Below, piece by piece: positions 24,786 to 33,401 of a DNA stretch of 64,000 bases. Numbering within the stretch: position 1 is the stretch's first letter; every line of letters begins with the position of its first letter. The notes under the pieces were generated by a model. It saw nothing but the letters and a program-made list of their open reading frames with translations. It had not been told where the DNA came from and searched no databases. Made by a program: the position numbers and the translations under genes. The DNA comes from Acidobacteria bacterium Mor1 (GTDB lineage Bacteria; Acidobacteriota; Polarisedimenticolia; Polarisedimenticolales; Polarisedimenticolaceae), in NCBI GenBank assembly GCA_001664505.1, contig CP011806.1, positions 4,938,551 to 5,002,550 on the forward strand, given 5' to 3'.

Positions 24786-25337
24786 ATGCGCTCAAGGATT
24801 CTCGGCGGCGTGGCCGCTCTGCTGATGTTCGGTTGTCTGACCCAGTCCTTCGCCGCTCGGGGCGAGGTGGTGCGGTTCACCGACGGCCGTTACCTGGTAG
24901 TCGAGGCTCATCGGATCGAGTCGGGCTACGCCCAGCTCAAGGTCGGCGACGAGAGCTACCTGACCGTGCCGCTGCGCAAGCTGCACACCATCCAACGGGA
25001 TGACCGGGTGGTCTTTCGCCGGACCCTCGAGCGAGAGCGCAGCGAAGCACCGATGAGTCCTGCCGAGCGGAAGACGGCACGGCTGGCCGAAGCGATCAAG
25101 GCAGAGCGGTCGGCCCTGGCCGAAGGTTCGACACGCCGGGCCCAGGTCGCTGCTGCCGCCGACGAATGGAGCCGCCGCTTCCCCTACGAACGGGCGCTTA
25201 CCATGCGGCCCTCGATGCCGGTCCGTCACGTGGTCGACACCGTGGCGGAATCCTCCGCGATGCAGCCTCGGCAACTCGCCGAGCGGGTCTGGGTCGGCAG
25301 CCTGACCTGGCGTCCTGCTCTGCCGCCGGTGCGCTGA
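24786..25337 (+). CDS. Hypothetical secreted protein
   Basis: This 183-residue protein has a signal peptide (residues 1-23, ending FAA). The short beta-rich stretch GEVVRFTDGRYLVVEAHRIESGYAQLKVGDESYLTVPLRKL looks like a small SHD1- or Sm-like beta-barrel. A charged helical region (PAERKTARLAEAIKAERSALAEG) and a basic tail follow. I do not recognise the family. No clear ribosome binding site precedes ATG 24786. It stands alone between the esterase and the LolA-like gene. Confidence 0.6.
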   Translation: MRSRILGGVAALLMFGCLTQSFAARGEVVRFTDGRYLVVEAHRIESGYAQLKVGDESYLTVPLRKLHTIQRDDRVVFRRTLERERSEAPMSPAERKTARLAEAIKAERSALAEGSTRRAQVAAAADEWSRRFPYERALTMRPSMPVRHVVDTVAESSAMQPRQLAERVWVGSLTWRPALPPVR

Positions 25338-25344
25338 AAGTTCG

Positions 25345-25359
25345 GGCGGCTGCGCCGCC
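25345..25359 (+). terminator. Short terminator-like hairpin
   Basis: GGCGGC (25345-25350), loop TGC, GCCGCC (25354-25359), seven bases after the stop at 25337; weak T-tract. Confidence 0.45.
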
Positions 25360-25417
25360 TTGCCCGCCGGAAACCTCGAGGGTATCGTCGCCGGTAGTTC
25401 CGGTCCTCGAGGGAGTC

Positions 25418-26206
25418 ATGAACCACTATCGCCTCGTAGCAACGCTTGTGGTCGCCTGCCTGGGCGCTTCCGGCGGTGTGTTCGCCGGAGAAGTCGCGGC
25501 CGATGGCGATGCCGCCTCCCTGCCCGACCCGGCGACCCTGGTGGAGCGGGCGCTGGAGGCCGGCGGCGGCCGTGAACGGCTGGAGCGTACCCGGTCGCTC
25601 GAACTCAAGCTCGACTTCTCGATCCCTGAGCTGCGCCACTTCGGTGCCGGCGAGATGTACTACCGCGCGCCCGCCGATTTCTACGGCAAGTCGGTGATTC
25701 CCCGCTACGGCGTCTTCGAGCAGGGATCCGACGGAGTGCGCGCCTGGACCAACGATCCGTCTCGTTCACCGAGCTGGCTCGAGGGGCTCGAGCTCGAGCG
25801 GGCCCTCCTGGAAACCCGGGTGCATTTCGTGTTGTCCCTCGAGGAGCTCTACGAGTGGAGCAGGACCGTCGGCAAGAAGGAGGTCGAGGGTGAGCTCACC
25901 TACGAGGTGCTCGGAGTCTCCGAGCAGGGGAACACCACCTCGTTCTTCTTCAGCACCGAGACCGGCCTGCTGCGCATGTTGCAGAGCCGCTTCAAGAGCG
26001 ACATCGGCGAGATCACCCTGCACACGATCTTCGACGACTACCGGGATGTCGACGGCATGTTATGGCCCAACAAGACCCGGGTTCGCGGCGAGTGGCTGGG
26101 GAGGATGGCCCCCGAGCAGGTGTTGACGGTCAAGCGCATCCGCGAGAACGTCGAGATACCGGACAAGAAGTTCCGCGTGCCCAAGAAGCTGCAGGAAACG
26201 AAGTAG
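25418..26206 (+). CDS. Secreted LolA-like (outer-membrane lipoprotein-sorting) protein
   Basis: The 262-residue protein starts at ATG 25418 directly after GAGGGAG. It has a signal peptide of ~23 residues, then LVERALEAGGGRERLERTRSLELKLDFSIPELRHFGAGEMYYRAPADFY. The following beta strands (YEVLGVSEQGNTTSFFFSTETGLLRMLQSRF..., TIFDDYRDVDGMLWPNKTRV) are the pattern of the LolA/LolB half-barrel group annotated as outer-membrane lipoprotein-sorting proteins or DUF620-like. The ligand is probably hydrophobic. The gene stands alone. Confidence 0.65.
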   Translation: MNHYRLVATLVVACLGASGGVFAGEVAADGDAASLPDPATLVERALEAGGGRERLERTRSLELKLDFSIPELRHFGAGEMYYRAPADFYGKSVIPRYGVFEQGSDGVRAWTNDPSRSPSWLEGLELERALLETRVHFVLSLEELYEWSRTVGKKEVEGELTYEVLGVSEQGNTTSFFFSTETGLLRMLQSRFKSDIGEITLHTIFDDYRDVDGMLWPNKTRVRGEWLGRMAPEQVLTVKRIRENVEIPDKKFRVPKKLQETK

Positions 26207-26224
26207 CCGGTCTCGCGCCGGCAA

Positions 26225-27025
26225 CTAGAAGCCGAAGTGGCCGCCGAAGGTATAGCGGTCGTTTTCCGGTTCGAGGCGGCAGCCGATACGGAAGTTGCGG
26301 CCGATCCGGGTGTCGGCGAAGTCCAGCCGGACGTCTCCGTCGAGGGTGACCCGAACCCGCAGGTTGCCGTAGGGCAGCCGCTGCTTGATCCCGAGCTCGG
26401 GGCGCAGGCTGCCGATCTCGACCCGGAAACGGGTGCGGCCGGGATCCTTGGTGGCTTCCTTGCGGGCCATGCGGTCTTCCACCCGGGTCACGACCCGGTC
26501 CAGGGTCGCTTCCCGGATCAGCATCTCCTGCAGCGCCTTCTCGCAGCCGCGCTGGAGCCCACGCTGAGATTGCCGGTGGAGTTCCTCGTAGTAGACGTGG
26601 TCGAACAGCGACGCGGTGGTCGGCGCCCCGAGATCCACCGCCGCCGGATGGTGCAGGTAGCGATCGACGGTGGGCAGCAGTTCCTGGTCGATGAAACGAC
26701 GGGATCCGCCTGCCGGCGCCGCCCGGAAGCTCTCGATACTCCGCAGCTGCGGGGTGGTGTCGAGGCTGGCGAAGGCCGGGCGAGGAGCCGCCAACGTGCC
26801 GAACCCCGAACCCAAGAGGGGAGTGCCCGTGGGAAGGGTGGCCAGCTCCGCCGGCGTAACGCGGAGGCGTTCACTGGTCGCGGTGGGAGTCGGTTCCGGC
26901 AGGGGGATGGCCGTCTCCGTCGGCGCCTGAGCCAGGCAGGGCAACAACGCGGCGAGGGCCGCACACCCGGCCACCGCGCGTCCAACGCGCCGCCGAATGT
27001 CTGTTGTTGCAGGCCTTTGGGCCAT
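26225..27025 (-). CDS. Hypothetical secreted or outer-membrane protein
   Basis: The protein has 266 residues. ATG 27025 is chosen because AGGAGG lies seven bases upstream; an in-frame ATG at 27157 lacks one. A Tat-like or long signal sequence (DIRRRVGRAVAGCAALAALLPCLAQA) is followed by a Pro/Thr-rich linker, a helical middle (FIDQELLPTVDRYLHHPAAVD, EKALQEMLIREATLDRVVTRVEDRMARKEA) and a beta-rich C-terminus (RFRVEIGSLRPELGIKQRLP..., ending YTFGGHFGF). The terminal Phe after alternating strands is typical of outer-membrane proteins, but the barrel would be small. The family is unrecognised. Confidence 0.6.
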   Translation of the reverse strand: MAQRPATTDIRRRVGRAVAGCAALAALLPCLAQAPTETAIPLPEPTPTATSERLRVTPAELATLPTGTPLLGSGFGTLAAPRPAFASLDTTPQLRSIESFRAAPAGGSRRFIDQELLPTVDRYLHHPAAVDLGAPTTASLFDHVYYEELHRQSQRGLQRGCEKALQEMLIREATLDRVVTRVEDRMARKEATKDPGRTRFRVEIGSLRPELGIKQRLPYGNLRVRVTLDGDVRLDFADTRIGRNFRIGCRLEPENDRYTFGGHFGF

Positions 27026-27290
27026 CTCGCGCCCTCCTATCCCTTCTCGTTTACCGTGGGCACGGCCCCGCGACAAGGCGGTTTCAGACGATGCTGCGGC
27101 GAAAGGGCCGCATTTCGTCTTGTTTTTCGTGACTTTCCAGCCGCACCGAGGCTCCAATCCCTTGTCCCCGGTGCGTTCCGCCGGGCCGGGTGAGCGGTTT
27201 TGTCCTCGTGTTAGGCTGACTTTCCCAGGCCCACGACCTGTTTAGCGAGACCGCGAAGCATCCGCCTTCGCCGTCGAGGAGGTTTCGGTC

Positions 27291-28742
27291 ATGACCCGTC
27301 GCGTCCATCCTCGCGTCGCCCTGTTGGCGGTGGCGCTGTCCAGCCTCTTGTTCATGACGTGCTCGATGAACGCCGCCACCGGCAAGCGTCAGTTCATCCT
27401 GATCAGCGAAGCCCAGGAAGTTCAGATCGGCCGGGATAACGACAAGGCGATCGTGGCCCAGATGGGGCTCTACGAAGATCCGGAGCTACAGAAATACGTC
27501 TCGGATCTCGGCCTGGAGCTGGCCGCGCTCTCCGAGCGTCCGAACCTGCCCTGGACCTTCCGGGTGGTCGACGACCCGGTGGTCAACGCCTTTGCCTTGC
27601 CCGGCGGGTTCATCTACATCACCCGCGGGATCCTGGCCCACTTCGATAGCGAGGCGGAGCTCGTGGCGGTACTCGGTCACGAGATCGGCCACGTCACCGG
27701 CCGCCACGGCGCCAAGCAGATGAGCAAGGCCCAGCTGGCCCAGATCGGACTCGGTGTCGCCACCATCGCCGCCCCGGAGCAGGCCCAGCGTTACGGCGCT
27801 CTGGCCAACACCGGGGTCGGCCTGCTGTTCCTGCGCTTCGGCCGGGACGATGAGCGCCAGGCCGACGACCTGGGCTTTCGCTACCTCGATCGTGCCCAGT
27901 ACGACCCTCGACCCATGGCCAAGGTGTTCCAGACCCTCGGCGCCGTCAGCGCCGCCGCCGGGGCCAGTCAAACCCCCGCCTGGATGTCGACCCATCCGGC
28001 TCCCGCCGACCGCGAAGCCTGGGTCGGCCGCCGTATCGCGGGCATGGCGCCGGGCAGCCTCGACAACCGCAAGGTCAACCGGGAGCCGTTCCTGCGTCAG
28101 GTCGACGGCATGGTCTTCGGCTCCGATCCGCGCCAAGGGTTCTTCCAGGGCAATGCCTTCATCCACCCCGAGATGAAGTTCCGCCTCGATTTCCCGTCGG
28201 GCTGGAAGTACCAGAACCAGCGTGCGGCGGTGCTGGCGGTCAGCGAGGCTCAGGACGCGATTCTGCAGCTGACTCTTTCCGATGCGACGACCCCGCAAGA
28301 GGCCCTGGACAAGTTCCGGCAGACCCAGGGGGTGACCTTCGGCAACGCCTGGCAGCCGGCCGGATCCGCCAGCCGTGGGGTCGGTTTCTCGGTCGCGTCG
28401 CAGCAGTCGAACCTGCGCGGCCTGGCCGGCTTCGTCCAGCACGACGGCAAGGTGTTCCAGCTGATCGGCTACAGCGCCGACGCCAAGTGGTCCGGTTACG
28501 ACAGCCCGATGCGGAGCGCCATGGGTAGCTTCAGCCGGTTGACCGACCGCAAGCTGCTCAACGTGCAGCCGCAGCGCATCAAGCTGGTCAAGCCGAGCCG
28601 GGCGATGAGCCTCGAAGAGCTGGCGCGGGCCTACGGGTCGCCGGCGGACGCCAAGACCCTGGGCTTGCTCAACCGGGTCAACCCGAACGAGCGGACGGTG
28701 CCGAACCGCACCTACAAGGTGGTCGTCGGCGAGTCGCTGTAG
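27291..28742 (+). CDS. M48-family metalloprotease lipoprotein (BepA/LoiP-like)
   Basis: This 483-residue protein starts at ATG 27291 behind GAGGAGG. A signal peptide ends in a lipobox-like LFMTC. The protease core has VVNAFALPGGFIYITRGIL, HEIGHVTGRHG (zinc His and Glu) and ERQADDLGFRYLDRAQYD (third zinc ligand Glu), the standard M48 set for periplasmic quality-control enzymes such as BepA. The C-terminal half is a second region (FHPEMKFRLDFPSGWKYQNQRAAVLAV...) ending in a LysM-like segment with PNRTYKVVVGESL. It is predicted to act in outer-membrane protein assembly or turnover. The stop is only 3 nt from the convergent gene's stop. Confidence 0.88.
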   Translation: MTRRVHPRVALLAVALSSLLFMTCSMNAATGKRQFILISEAQEVQIGRDNDKAIVAQMGLYEDPELQKYVSDLGLELAALSERPNLPWTFRVVDDPVVNAFALPGGFIYITRGILAHFDSEAELVAVLGHEIGHVTGRHGAKQMSKAQLAQIGLGVATIAAPEQAQRYGALANTGVGLLFLRFGRDDERQADDLGFRYLDRAQYDPRPMAKVFQTLGAVSAAAGASQTPAWMSTHPAPADREAWVGRRIAGMAPGSLDNRKVNREPFLRQVDGMVFGSDPRQGFFQGNAFIHPEMKFRLDFPSGWKYQNQRAAVLAVSEAQDAILQLTLSDATTPQEALDKFRQTQGVTFGNAWQPAGSASRGVGFSVASQQSNLRGLAGFVQHDGKVFQLIGYSADAKWSGYDSPMRSAMGSFSRLTDRKLLNVQPQRIKLVKPSRAMSLEELARAYGSPADAKTLGLLNRVNPNERTVPNRTYKVVVGESL

Positions 28743-28745
28743 CGG

Positions 28746-29159
28746 CTAGTTCATATCCGAGGGAGCCTGCAGGGCGCGGGCCTTGGCCAGCAGCAGTTCC
28801 GGGGTCGCGCCCATCGCCTTGGCGGTCTCCGGATCCTCGAGCCCTTCGCCCAGGTCCATGCCCAGAGTGTCGATCAGCCCCTGGTAGTCATCGGGCAGCC
28901 GTTCGAGCAGGTCGTTGTGCTCGGCGGTCAGCAGGCAAAAGAACGCGTCGACGGTGAACAGGTTGTCCTCGGTCTCACCGTCGGCCGAGCCGATGTGCTC
29001 GATCAGGGTTACCAGGGATTCCCGCAGTAAGGTCAGGTTCGGTGCCGGGCGGACGAACAGATCGAAGAACTGGCGCAGCAGGGTCTGGAGCGCCGGGGTG
29101 GCGCCGGGCCGGCTGGCCTCTTCCCACCAGGCCTCGAAGGGTTTGGGTGCCGATTGCAT
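28746..29159 (-). CDS. Hypothetical small helical protein
   Basis: This 137-residue, acidic, cytoplasmic protein has predicted helices (FEAWWEEASRPGATPALQTLLRQFFDLF, LLRESLVTLIEHIGSADGETEDNLFTVDAFFCLL). No family is recognised. The start ATG 29159 has TAGAAT ending six bases upstream; GGAG lies within those six bases, too close to act well as a ribosome binding site. A strong -35/-10 pair makes this its own transcription unit despite lying downstream of the acyltransferase gene. Confidence 0.55.
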   Translation of the reverse strand: MQSAPKPFEAWWEEASRPGATPALQTLLRQFFDLFVRPAPNLTLLRESLVTLIEHIGSADGETEDNLFTVDAFFCLLTAEHNDLLERLPDDYQGLIDTLGMDLGEGLEDPETAKAMGATPELLLAKARALQAPSDMN

Positions 29160-29165
29160 GGCTCC

Positions 29166-29194
29166 ATTCTAGAGCGTTGCCGCGGCGCTGTCCT
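29166..29194 (-). promoter_or_regulatory. Sigma-70 promoter, probably giving a leaderless mRNA
   Basis: Minus strand: -35 AGGACA (29194-29189), 17-nt spacer, -10 TAGAAT (29171-29166), then six bases to ATG 29159. Confidence 0.6.
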
Positions 29195-29208
29195 TCGCGG
29201 AGCCCGGG

Positions 29209-29841
29209 TCACTCCCAGACGGGGAGATTGCCCTCGTCGGCGAGCTGCTCCATGGACCGGTTGAGCTCCGCCATGAACCGGTCCCGGTCGTCGGAGCCGT
29301 GGATCGGTTCGCCGACGAACACGTCGCAGAAGAAGGGCACCAGCAGCGCCTCACCTCGGGGCAGCGCCTTGCCCAGCCCGTGAAGGAACACCGGCGTTAC
29401 CGGGATCTCCGGGTGGGCCGCCGCCAGATGTGAGATGCCCCGCTTGAGTTCGGCCATGGATTCGGGCTCACCCCGGGTGCCCTCGGGGAACAGCACCACG
29501 ATGTCCCCGGCCGCCAGGGCGCGGTGGGCTCCCTCGAGCAGCTTCTCCCGGGGGGTGCCCCCCTTTCGATCGACGGGCAGGATGCCGATCATGTTGCGGG
29601 AGAACCAGGCCATCAGACGGTTGGACAGGAAATAGTCGGCGGCGGCGACCGGCCGGATCCGGCGCAGCAGGCGCAGGGGGAACAGAGTCATCAACACCAG
29701 AGTGTCGAGATGGCTGTTGTGGTTGGCCACCACGATCGCCGGGCCGCTGCTCGGCAGCCGCTCCCGGTGACGCACGTTGAGGCCCAGCAGGACCAGCACC
29801 ACCGGCCGGACGATCAACAGAAAGAAGGCGATCTTCCACAC
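29209..29841 (-). CDS. 1-acylglycerol-3-phosphate O-acyltransferase-like protein (PlsC family)
   Basis: This 210-residue protein starts with GTG 29841. After an N-terminal hydrophobic helix it has the acyltransferase motif I NHNSHLD (HxxxxD) and motif III FPEGTRG, with VTPVFLHGLGKALPRG in the motif IV position. It probably transfers acyl chains to lysophospholipid or a related acceptor at the inner membrane. GAGGAG lies 13 bases upstream. It is 29 nt downstream of the DNRLRE protein gene. Confidence 0.85.
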   Translation of the reverse strand: MWKIAFFLLIVRPVVLVLLGLNVRHRERLPSSGPAIVVANHNSHLDTLVLMTLFPLRLLRRIRPVAAADYFLSNRLMAWFSRNMIGILPVDRKGGTPREKLLEGAHRALAAGDIVVLFPEGTRGEPESMAELKRGISHLAAAHPEIPVTPVFLHGLGKALPRGEALLVPFFCDVFVGEPIHGSDDRDRFMAELNRSMEQLADEGNLPVWE

Positions 29842-29870
29842 GGTGCCGCTGGTGCTCCTCTACATGCCGG

Positions 29871-30662
29871 CTAGCGCAGCAAGCGCCGATTCGGCGCCGC
29901 CGTCCTGCCGCTCACCGGTGAGTTGGCGATCGGTCGGGCCGCAGCGCCGATCGGCCGCAGCCGTTCCGGAACCTCGTACTCGATGACCAGTCTGGGGCGC
30001 AGCGACGGATCCGGATGTTCCCGACTGTCGAAGCGCTTGGCGGTGGTGTTCACCGTCTCGTCGCCCAGCAGGATCCAGCCGAAGTTGCGCAGGTTCTGCG
30101 CGCGGGTCCGGCCCATGTCGACGAGCATCCCGGCGGAACGGAAGCTGTAGAAGCCGTTGCCGCCGACGATGGCGGCCGCGCTCGGCTCTACATCGAAGTC
30201 TCCGCCCGGCGTGTCCCAGGTGGCGGCGTCCCAGAAGGTGTGGGTCCAGGTTGCGTCGCCGGGCATCGCCTCGGTACCTGTGCCTTCGGGCCCCGGCGCG
30301 TCGGATGCGCCTTCGCCCCAGGGTTGAGTCAGCCGGTGCAGGGTCATCGGGGTGTCGCCGGCGATGGTCCGCGACATGTGTAGCTCCAGGCGCATGTCGG
30401 TGATGCGCGCTCCGGCGGGAAGCACGCCGGGGGACGGGAGCTCGAAGCGCAGCAGCGCTCGGCGGCGGGGGCCGAACAGGATCTTGCCCGCGAACAGGTG
30501 CTGGCCGGCTCCGTTGCTGAAGGTCGGCGCCTCCTCGAACAGGCTGTTGTCCTGCACGGGATGCAGCACCAGCGTCTCGGCCGTCGCCGGTGCGGCGAGA
30601 ACGGTCAGGGTCACGAGGATGGTTGCGGCGGCGAGGTACAGGCGGCGGATGGTCCCGGACAT
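29871..30662 (-). CDS. Secreted DNRLRE-domain protein
   Basis: The 263-residue protein starts at ATG 30662 with GAGGAG eight bases upstream. It has a signal peptide (residues ~1-28, ending ATA). The mature part LHPVQDNSLFEEAPTFSNGAG...LFGPRRRALLRFELP, MRLELHMSRT, LHRLTQPWGEG and ATWTHTFWDAATWDTPGGDF is the carbohydrate-binding-like DNRLRE/CBM96 beta-sandwich pattern. The tail after RPRLVIEYEVP is basic and looks unstructured. A surface role is inferred. Confidence 0.75.
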   Translation of the reverse strand: MSGTIRRLYLAAATILVTLTVLAAPATAETLVLHPVQDNSLFEEAPTFSNGAGQHLFAGKILFGPRRRALLRFELPSPGVLPAGARITDMRLELHMSRTIAGDTPMTLHRLTQPWGEGASDAPGPEGTGTEAMPGDATWTHTFWDAATWDTPGGDFDVEPSAAAIVGGNGFYSFRSAGMLVDMGRTRAQNLRNFGWILLGDETVNTTAKRFDSREHPDPSLRPRLVIEYEVPERLRPIGAAARPIANSPVSGRTAAPNRRLLR

Positions 30663-30698
30663 CGGAGTCTCTCCTCAGGGGGTTTTCTCAGCGGAAAC

Positions 30699-30785
30699 GG
30701 CCCGGACCGGCGGATGCCGAACCGGGCCCGAATGCCGGATGCCGCTAACTTACCGGGATTGCCCGGGGTTGCCAAGCGCCCGGGC
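30699..30785 (-). terminator. Two GC-rich hairpins in an intergenic region
   Basis: GGCCCGG (30699-30705) / CCGGGCC (30722-30728) and GCCCGGG (30761-30767) / CCCGGGC (30779-30785) lie between two minus-strand genes. They probably terminate or process the transcript from the 30803-31108 gene. Confidence 0.45.
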
Positions 30786-30802
30786 GTCAGGCGCAAGGAG
30801 AG

Positions 30803-31108
30803 CTAGCTCGGCTCTGCCGACCTGACGGTCACGCCGTAGTGCCGCTCGGGGACGCCGTCACTGAGGTGGCGCTGGATCGTCTCCACGATATCCCGCATGT
30901 GCTCGCCGGCGCGTTCGGCGTAGGCATCGAGCAACTGGTCGATGCGGTACAGCTCGGAGTAGCTCAGGGTGGTCTCGCCGCGGACCGCGAGTTCTTCAAG
31001 ATTGGTCGCCATGTCGGCCAGCAGCTTCGCCGTATCCCAGGCGAGACTCGGATTGCGGGCGGCGATGCTCATCGCCTCGTCGGAAATGCGGTAGTACATC
31101 TGGATCAT
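30803..31108 (-). CDS. Hypothetical small helical protein
   Basis: The 101-residue protein starts at ATG 31108, chosen because GGAGGG lies seven bases upstream; ATG 31135 has only a very close AGGA. It is predicted all-helical (YYRISDEAMSIAARNPSLAWDTAKLLADMATNLEELAV, YRIDQLLDAYAERAGEHMRDIVETIQRHL). No signal peptide or family is recognised. Confidence 0.55.
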   Translation of the reverse strand: MIQMYYRISDEAMSIAARNPSLAWDTAKLLADMATNLEELAVRGETTLSYSELYRIDQLLDAYAERAGEHMRDIVETIQRHLSDGVPERHYGVTVRSAEPS

Positions 31109-31224
31109 CTCGCGTCCCTCCGGGGTCCCGTCCATTTCCTGGCCGGGAGCGGTTCATTGGCGATTCGGAGGACAGGTGCCGGCCGGCACAGGGTTGTTAC
31201 ATACGCCGGGCTATTTTTCTCGGT

Positions 31225-31230
31225 TAGACT
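31225..31230 (+). promoter_or_regulatory. -10 element of a leaderless transcript
   Basis: TAGACT is followed by six bases and ATG 31237, with no Shine-Dalgarno sequence. No good -35 is visible. Confidence 0.5.
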
Positions 31231-31236
31231 CGACGG

Positions 31237-32583
31237 ATGAACCTCTCGAAGCTGCTGCTCGCGTTCGCCTGCGTCGCAGGTTCGCTTCTCTGGGCCGGCT
31301 CAGCGGGTGGCGAATGGCGGCAATGGCGCGGTCCGCTGGGCACCGGCGCCGCGCCGGAGGCGGACCCGCCGACGACCTGGAGCGAGCGCCGGAACATCCG
31401 GTTCAAGGCGGAGCTTCCGGGGCTCGGGCACTCGACGCCGGTGATCGCAGGCAAACGGATCTTTCTGACCGCCGCGGTGCCCCACGGCGAGCCGCTGGAG
31501 CCTCCTTCGGCCGCCCACGATCACGTTCACGACCACGGGGCTCACGACAACATGGACCCGACCCGCAAGATGCGGTTCGTGGTCATCGCCTTCGATCGCC
31601 ACAGCGGCAAGCGGCTCTGGACCACGACGGTGCGGGACGCCCAGCCTCACGAGGCCACCCACGTGACCGGCAGTTGGGCCTCGGCCTCGCCGGTGACCGA
31701 CGGCAAGCGCATTTACGCCTCCTTCGGCTCCGCAGGCATCTACGCCCTGGATACGAAGGGCAAGGTGCTCTGGGAGAAGGATCTGGGGGACATGCGCACC
31801 CGGCACGAGCATGGTGAGGGGAGTTCGCCGGCGCTCTGGGGCAAGACGCTGGTGATCAACTGGGATCATCAGGGCGCGTCGTTCCTCGCGGCCCTCGATA
31901 CGCGCAACGGCAAGGAGCGTTGGCGGGTGCCGCGGGACGAGATCACCTCGTGGTCCAGCCCCTTGATCGTCGAACACGGCGGCCGCCGCCAGGTGATCGT
32001 CGCGGCGACCGGCAAGGTCCGCGGGTACGACCTGGAGGACGGTCGACTGATCTGGGAATGCGGCGGCCTCTCGCGCAACGTGGTGGCGACGCCACTGGCC
32101 GCGGGAGGCGTGGTCTACGTGGGCAACAGCTACGACTGGCAGGCGCTTCTGGCCATTCGGCTGGACCAGGCCAAGGGGGATATCACCGGCAAGCCCGCGG
32201 TGATCTGGTCCCTGGACAAACACACGCCTTACGTGCCCTCCCCGGTGCTGACCGCCGACGGCCTCTGTTTCATCAAGCATCTTTCCGGGGTGCTCAGCTG
32301 CGTCGACCCGGCAACCGGCGGAGTCCACTGGGGCCCGAAGCGTCTTCCGGGGATCCGGCAGGTCTTCGCGTCCCCGCTGGCGGCGGGGGGACGGCTGTAC
32401 GTCGCCGATCGCAACGGCGTGGTCAGCGTGTTGGCCCAGGGGAAGGCGTTCGAGGTGTTGGCGACCAACCGGCTCGACGACGCTTTCTCGGCCTCGCCGA
32501 TCGCCGTCGGCGATACGCTCTACCTCAGGGGCGAGCACCATCTCTACGGGATCGCTTCGACTGTGGCCGCGGAGAAAAGGTGA
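31237..32583 (+). CDS. Secreted PQQ-like beta-propeller protein
   Basis: This 448-residue protein has a signal peptide (residues 1-24) then EWRQWRGPLGTG, the same opening as the protein at 2278. Seven to eight quinoprotein-like blades follow (DRHSGKRLWTTTV, DTKGKVLWEKDLG, DTRNGKERWRVPRDE, LEDGRLIWECGG). A His-rich insertion HDHVHDHGAHDN near residue 90 could bind metal. The stop overlaps the next start (GTGA). Its transcript is probably leaderless. Whether it binds PQQ or acts as a scaffold is unknown. Confidence 0.85.
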   Translation: MNLSKLLLAFACVAGSLLWAGSAGGEWRQWRGPLGTGAAPEADPPTTWSERRNIRFKAELPGLGHSTPVIAGKRIFLTAAVPHGEPLEPPSAAHDHVHDHGAHDNMDPTRKMRFVVIAFDRHSGKRLWTTTVRDAQPHEATHVTGSWASASPVTDGKRIYASFGSAGIYALDTKGKVLWEKDLGDMRTRHEHGEGSSPALWGKTLVINWDHQGASFLAALDTRNGKERWRVPRDEITSWSSPLIVEHGGRRQVIVAATGKVRGYDLEDGRLIWECGGLSRNVVATPLAAGGVVYVGNSYDWQALLAIRLDQAKGDITGKPAVIWSLDKHTPYVPSPVLTADGLCFIKHLSGVLSCVDPATGGVHWGPKRLPGIRQVFASPLAAGGRLYVADRNGVVSVLAQGKAFEVLATNRLDDAFSASPIAVGDTLYLRGEHHLYGIASTVAAEKR

Positions 32584-33377
32584 GCGATTCGATTTCGCTC
32601 ACACCCGATGACGGTTCGATCCATCGGGCACACCGCCAAGCCTACCTGGCCCGATTGGTTGCCCCGATGGATGACATGTGGGCGGCCTTTGTCGAAGGCT
32701 CCTCGCACTTCGCTCTACGGGTCGACGGCGTCCTCGCAGGTTCCTGTGCCATCGATGCCGAGAAGCGCCTGTTGCGCTTGCATGTCGAGGCCGCCTACCG
32801 GGAACGCTCAGCCGAGTTCCTGCGCCGGGTCCGGGACGAGCTCGAGCCGGCATGCGCCATGGCCTTCTCGCTCGATCCCCTCGGGCTGTCCGCCATGCTC
32901 GGCCTCGCTCAACGGGTCGAGCCGCACACCCTGTTGTACGGCCCCCACGGGGAGCCCACGAGTCCCGGCCTCGAGGGGTTGCGCCCCGGCGAGGCCAGGG
33001 ATCACGCATCCATCGTCGACTTTCAGCAGGCGGCGATCGGCGCGCCCAGCGCGTTTCTCGAGCCCTACACCCGGGAGCGGTTGGACCGCCGGGAGCTCTG
33101 GCTGCACGAGCGGGACAAGCGGCTGCTCGCCGTGGGAGAGCTGCGCCGTGACGATCACCAGCAGGGGATCGCTCACCTGGGCGTGATCGTGCACCGGGAC
33201 GAGCGGGGCAAGGGGGTTGCAACGGCGATGCTGTCGAGTCTGGTGCGCCTCTGCCGCGAGGAGGGACTCACGCCGCATTGCTCTACCGAGGTCGGAAACG
33301 TCGCTGCTCAACGAGCGATCGAGCGAGCCGGTTTTCGATCGGACCACCGCCTGTTGCAGGTGGACCTTCACGGCTGA
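32580..33377 (+). CDS. GNAT-family N-acetyltransferase
   Basis: This 265-residue protein starts with GTG 32580, overlapping the propeller stop by 4 nt with GGAG upstream. The C-terminal half has the GNAT acetyl-CoA signature: LGVIVHRDERGKGVATAMLSSLVRLCREEGLTPHCSTEVGNVAAQRAIERAGF (R/Q-x-x-G-x-G/A in RGKGVA). The N-terminal ~120 residues form a second, degenerate acetyltransferase-like unit (HFALRVDGVLAGSCAIDAEKRLLRLHV), so it may be a double-GNAT protein. The substrate is unknown. Confidence 0.85.
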   Translation: MSDSISLTPDDGSIHRAHRQAYLARLVAPMDDMWAAFVEGSSHFALRVDGVLAGSCAIDAEKRLLRLHVEAAYRERSAEFLRRVRDELEPACAMAFSLDPLGLSAMLGLAQRVEPHTLLYGPHGEPTSPGLEGLRPGEARDHASIVDFQQAAIGAPSAFLEPYTRERLDRRELWLHERDKRLLAVGELRRDDHQQGIAHLGVIVHRDERGKGVATAMLSSLVRLCREEGLTPHCSTEVGNVAAQRAIERAGFRSDHRLLQVDLHG

Positions 33378-33378
33378 A

Positions 33379-33400
33379 CCGGCATCGCGGCGGTTGCCGG
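33379..33400. terminator. Hairpin between convergent genes
   Basis: CCGGCA (33379-33384) / TGCCGG (33395-33400) with a 10-nt loop, between stops at 33377 (+) and 33402 (-). Confidence 0.5.
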
Positions 33401-33401
33401 G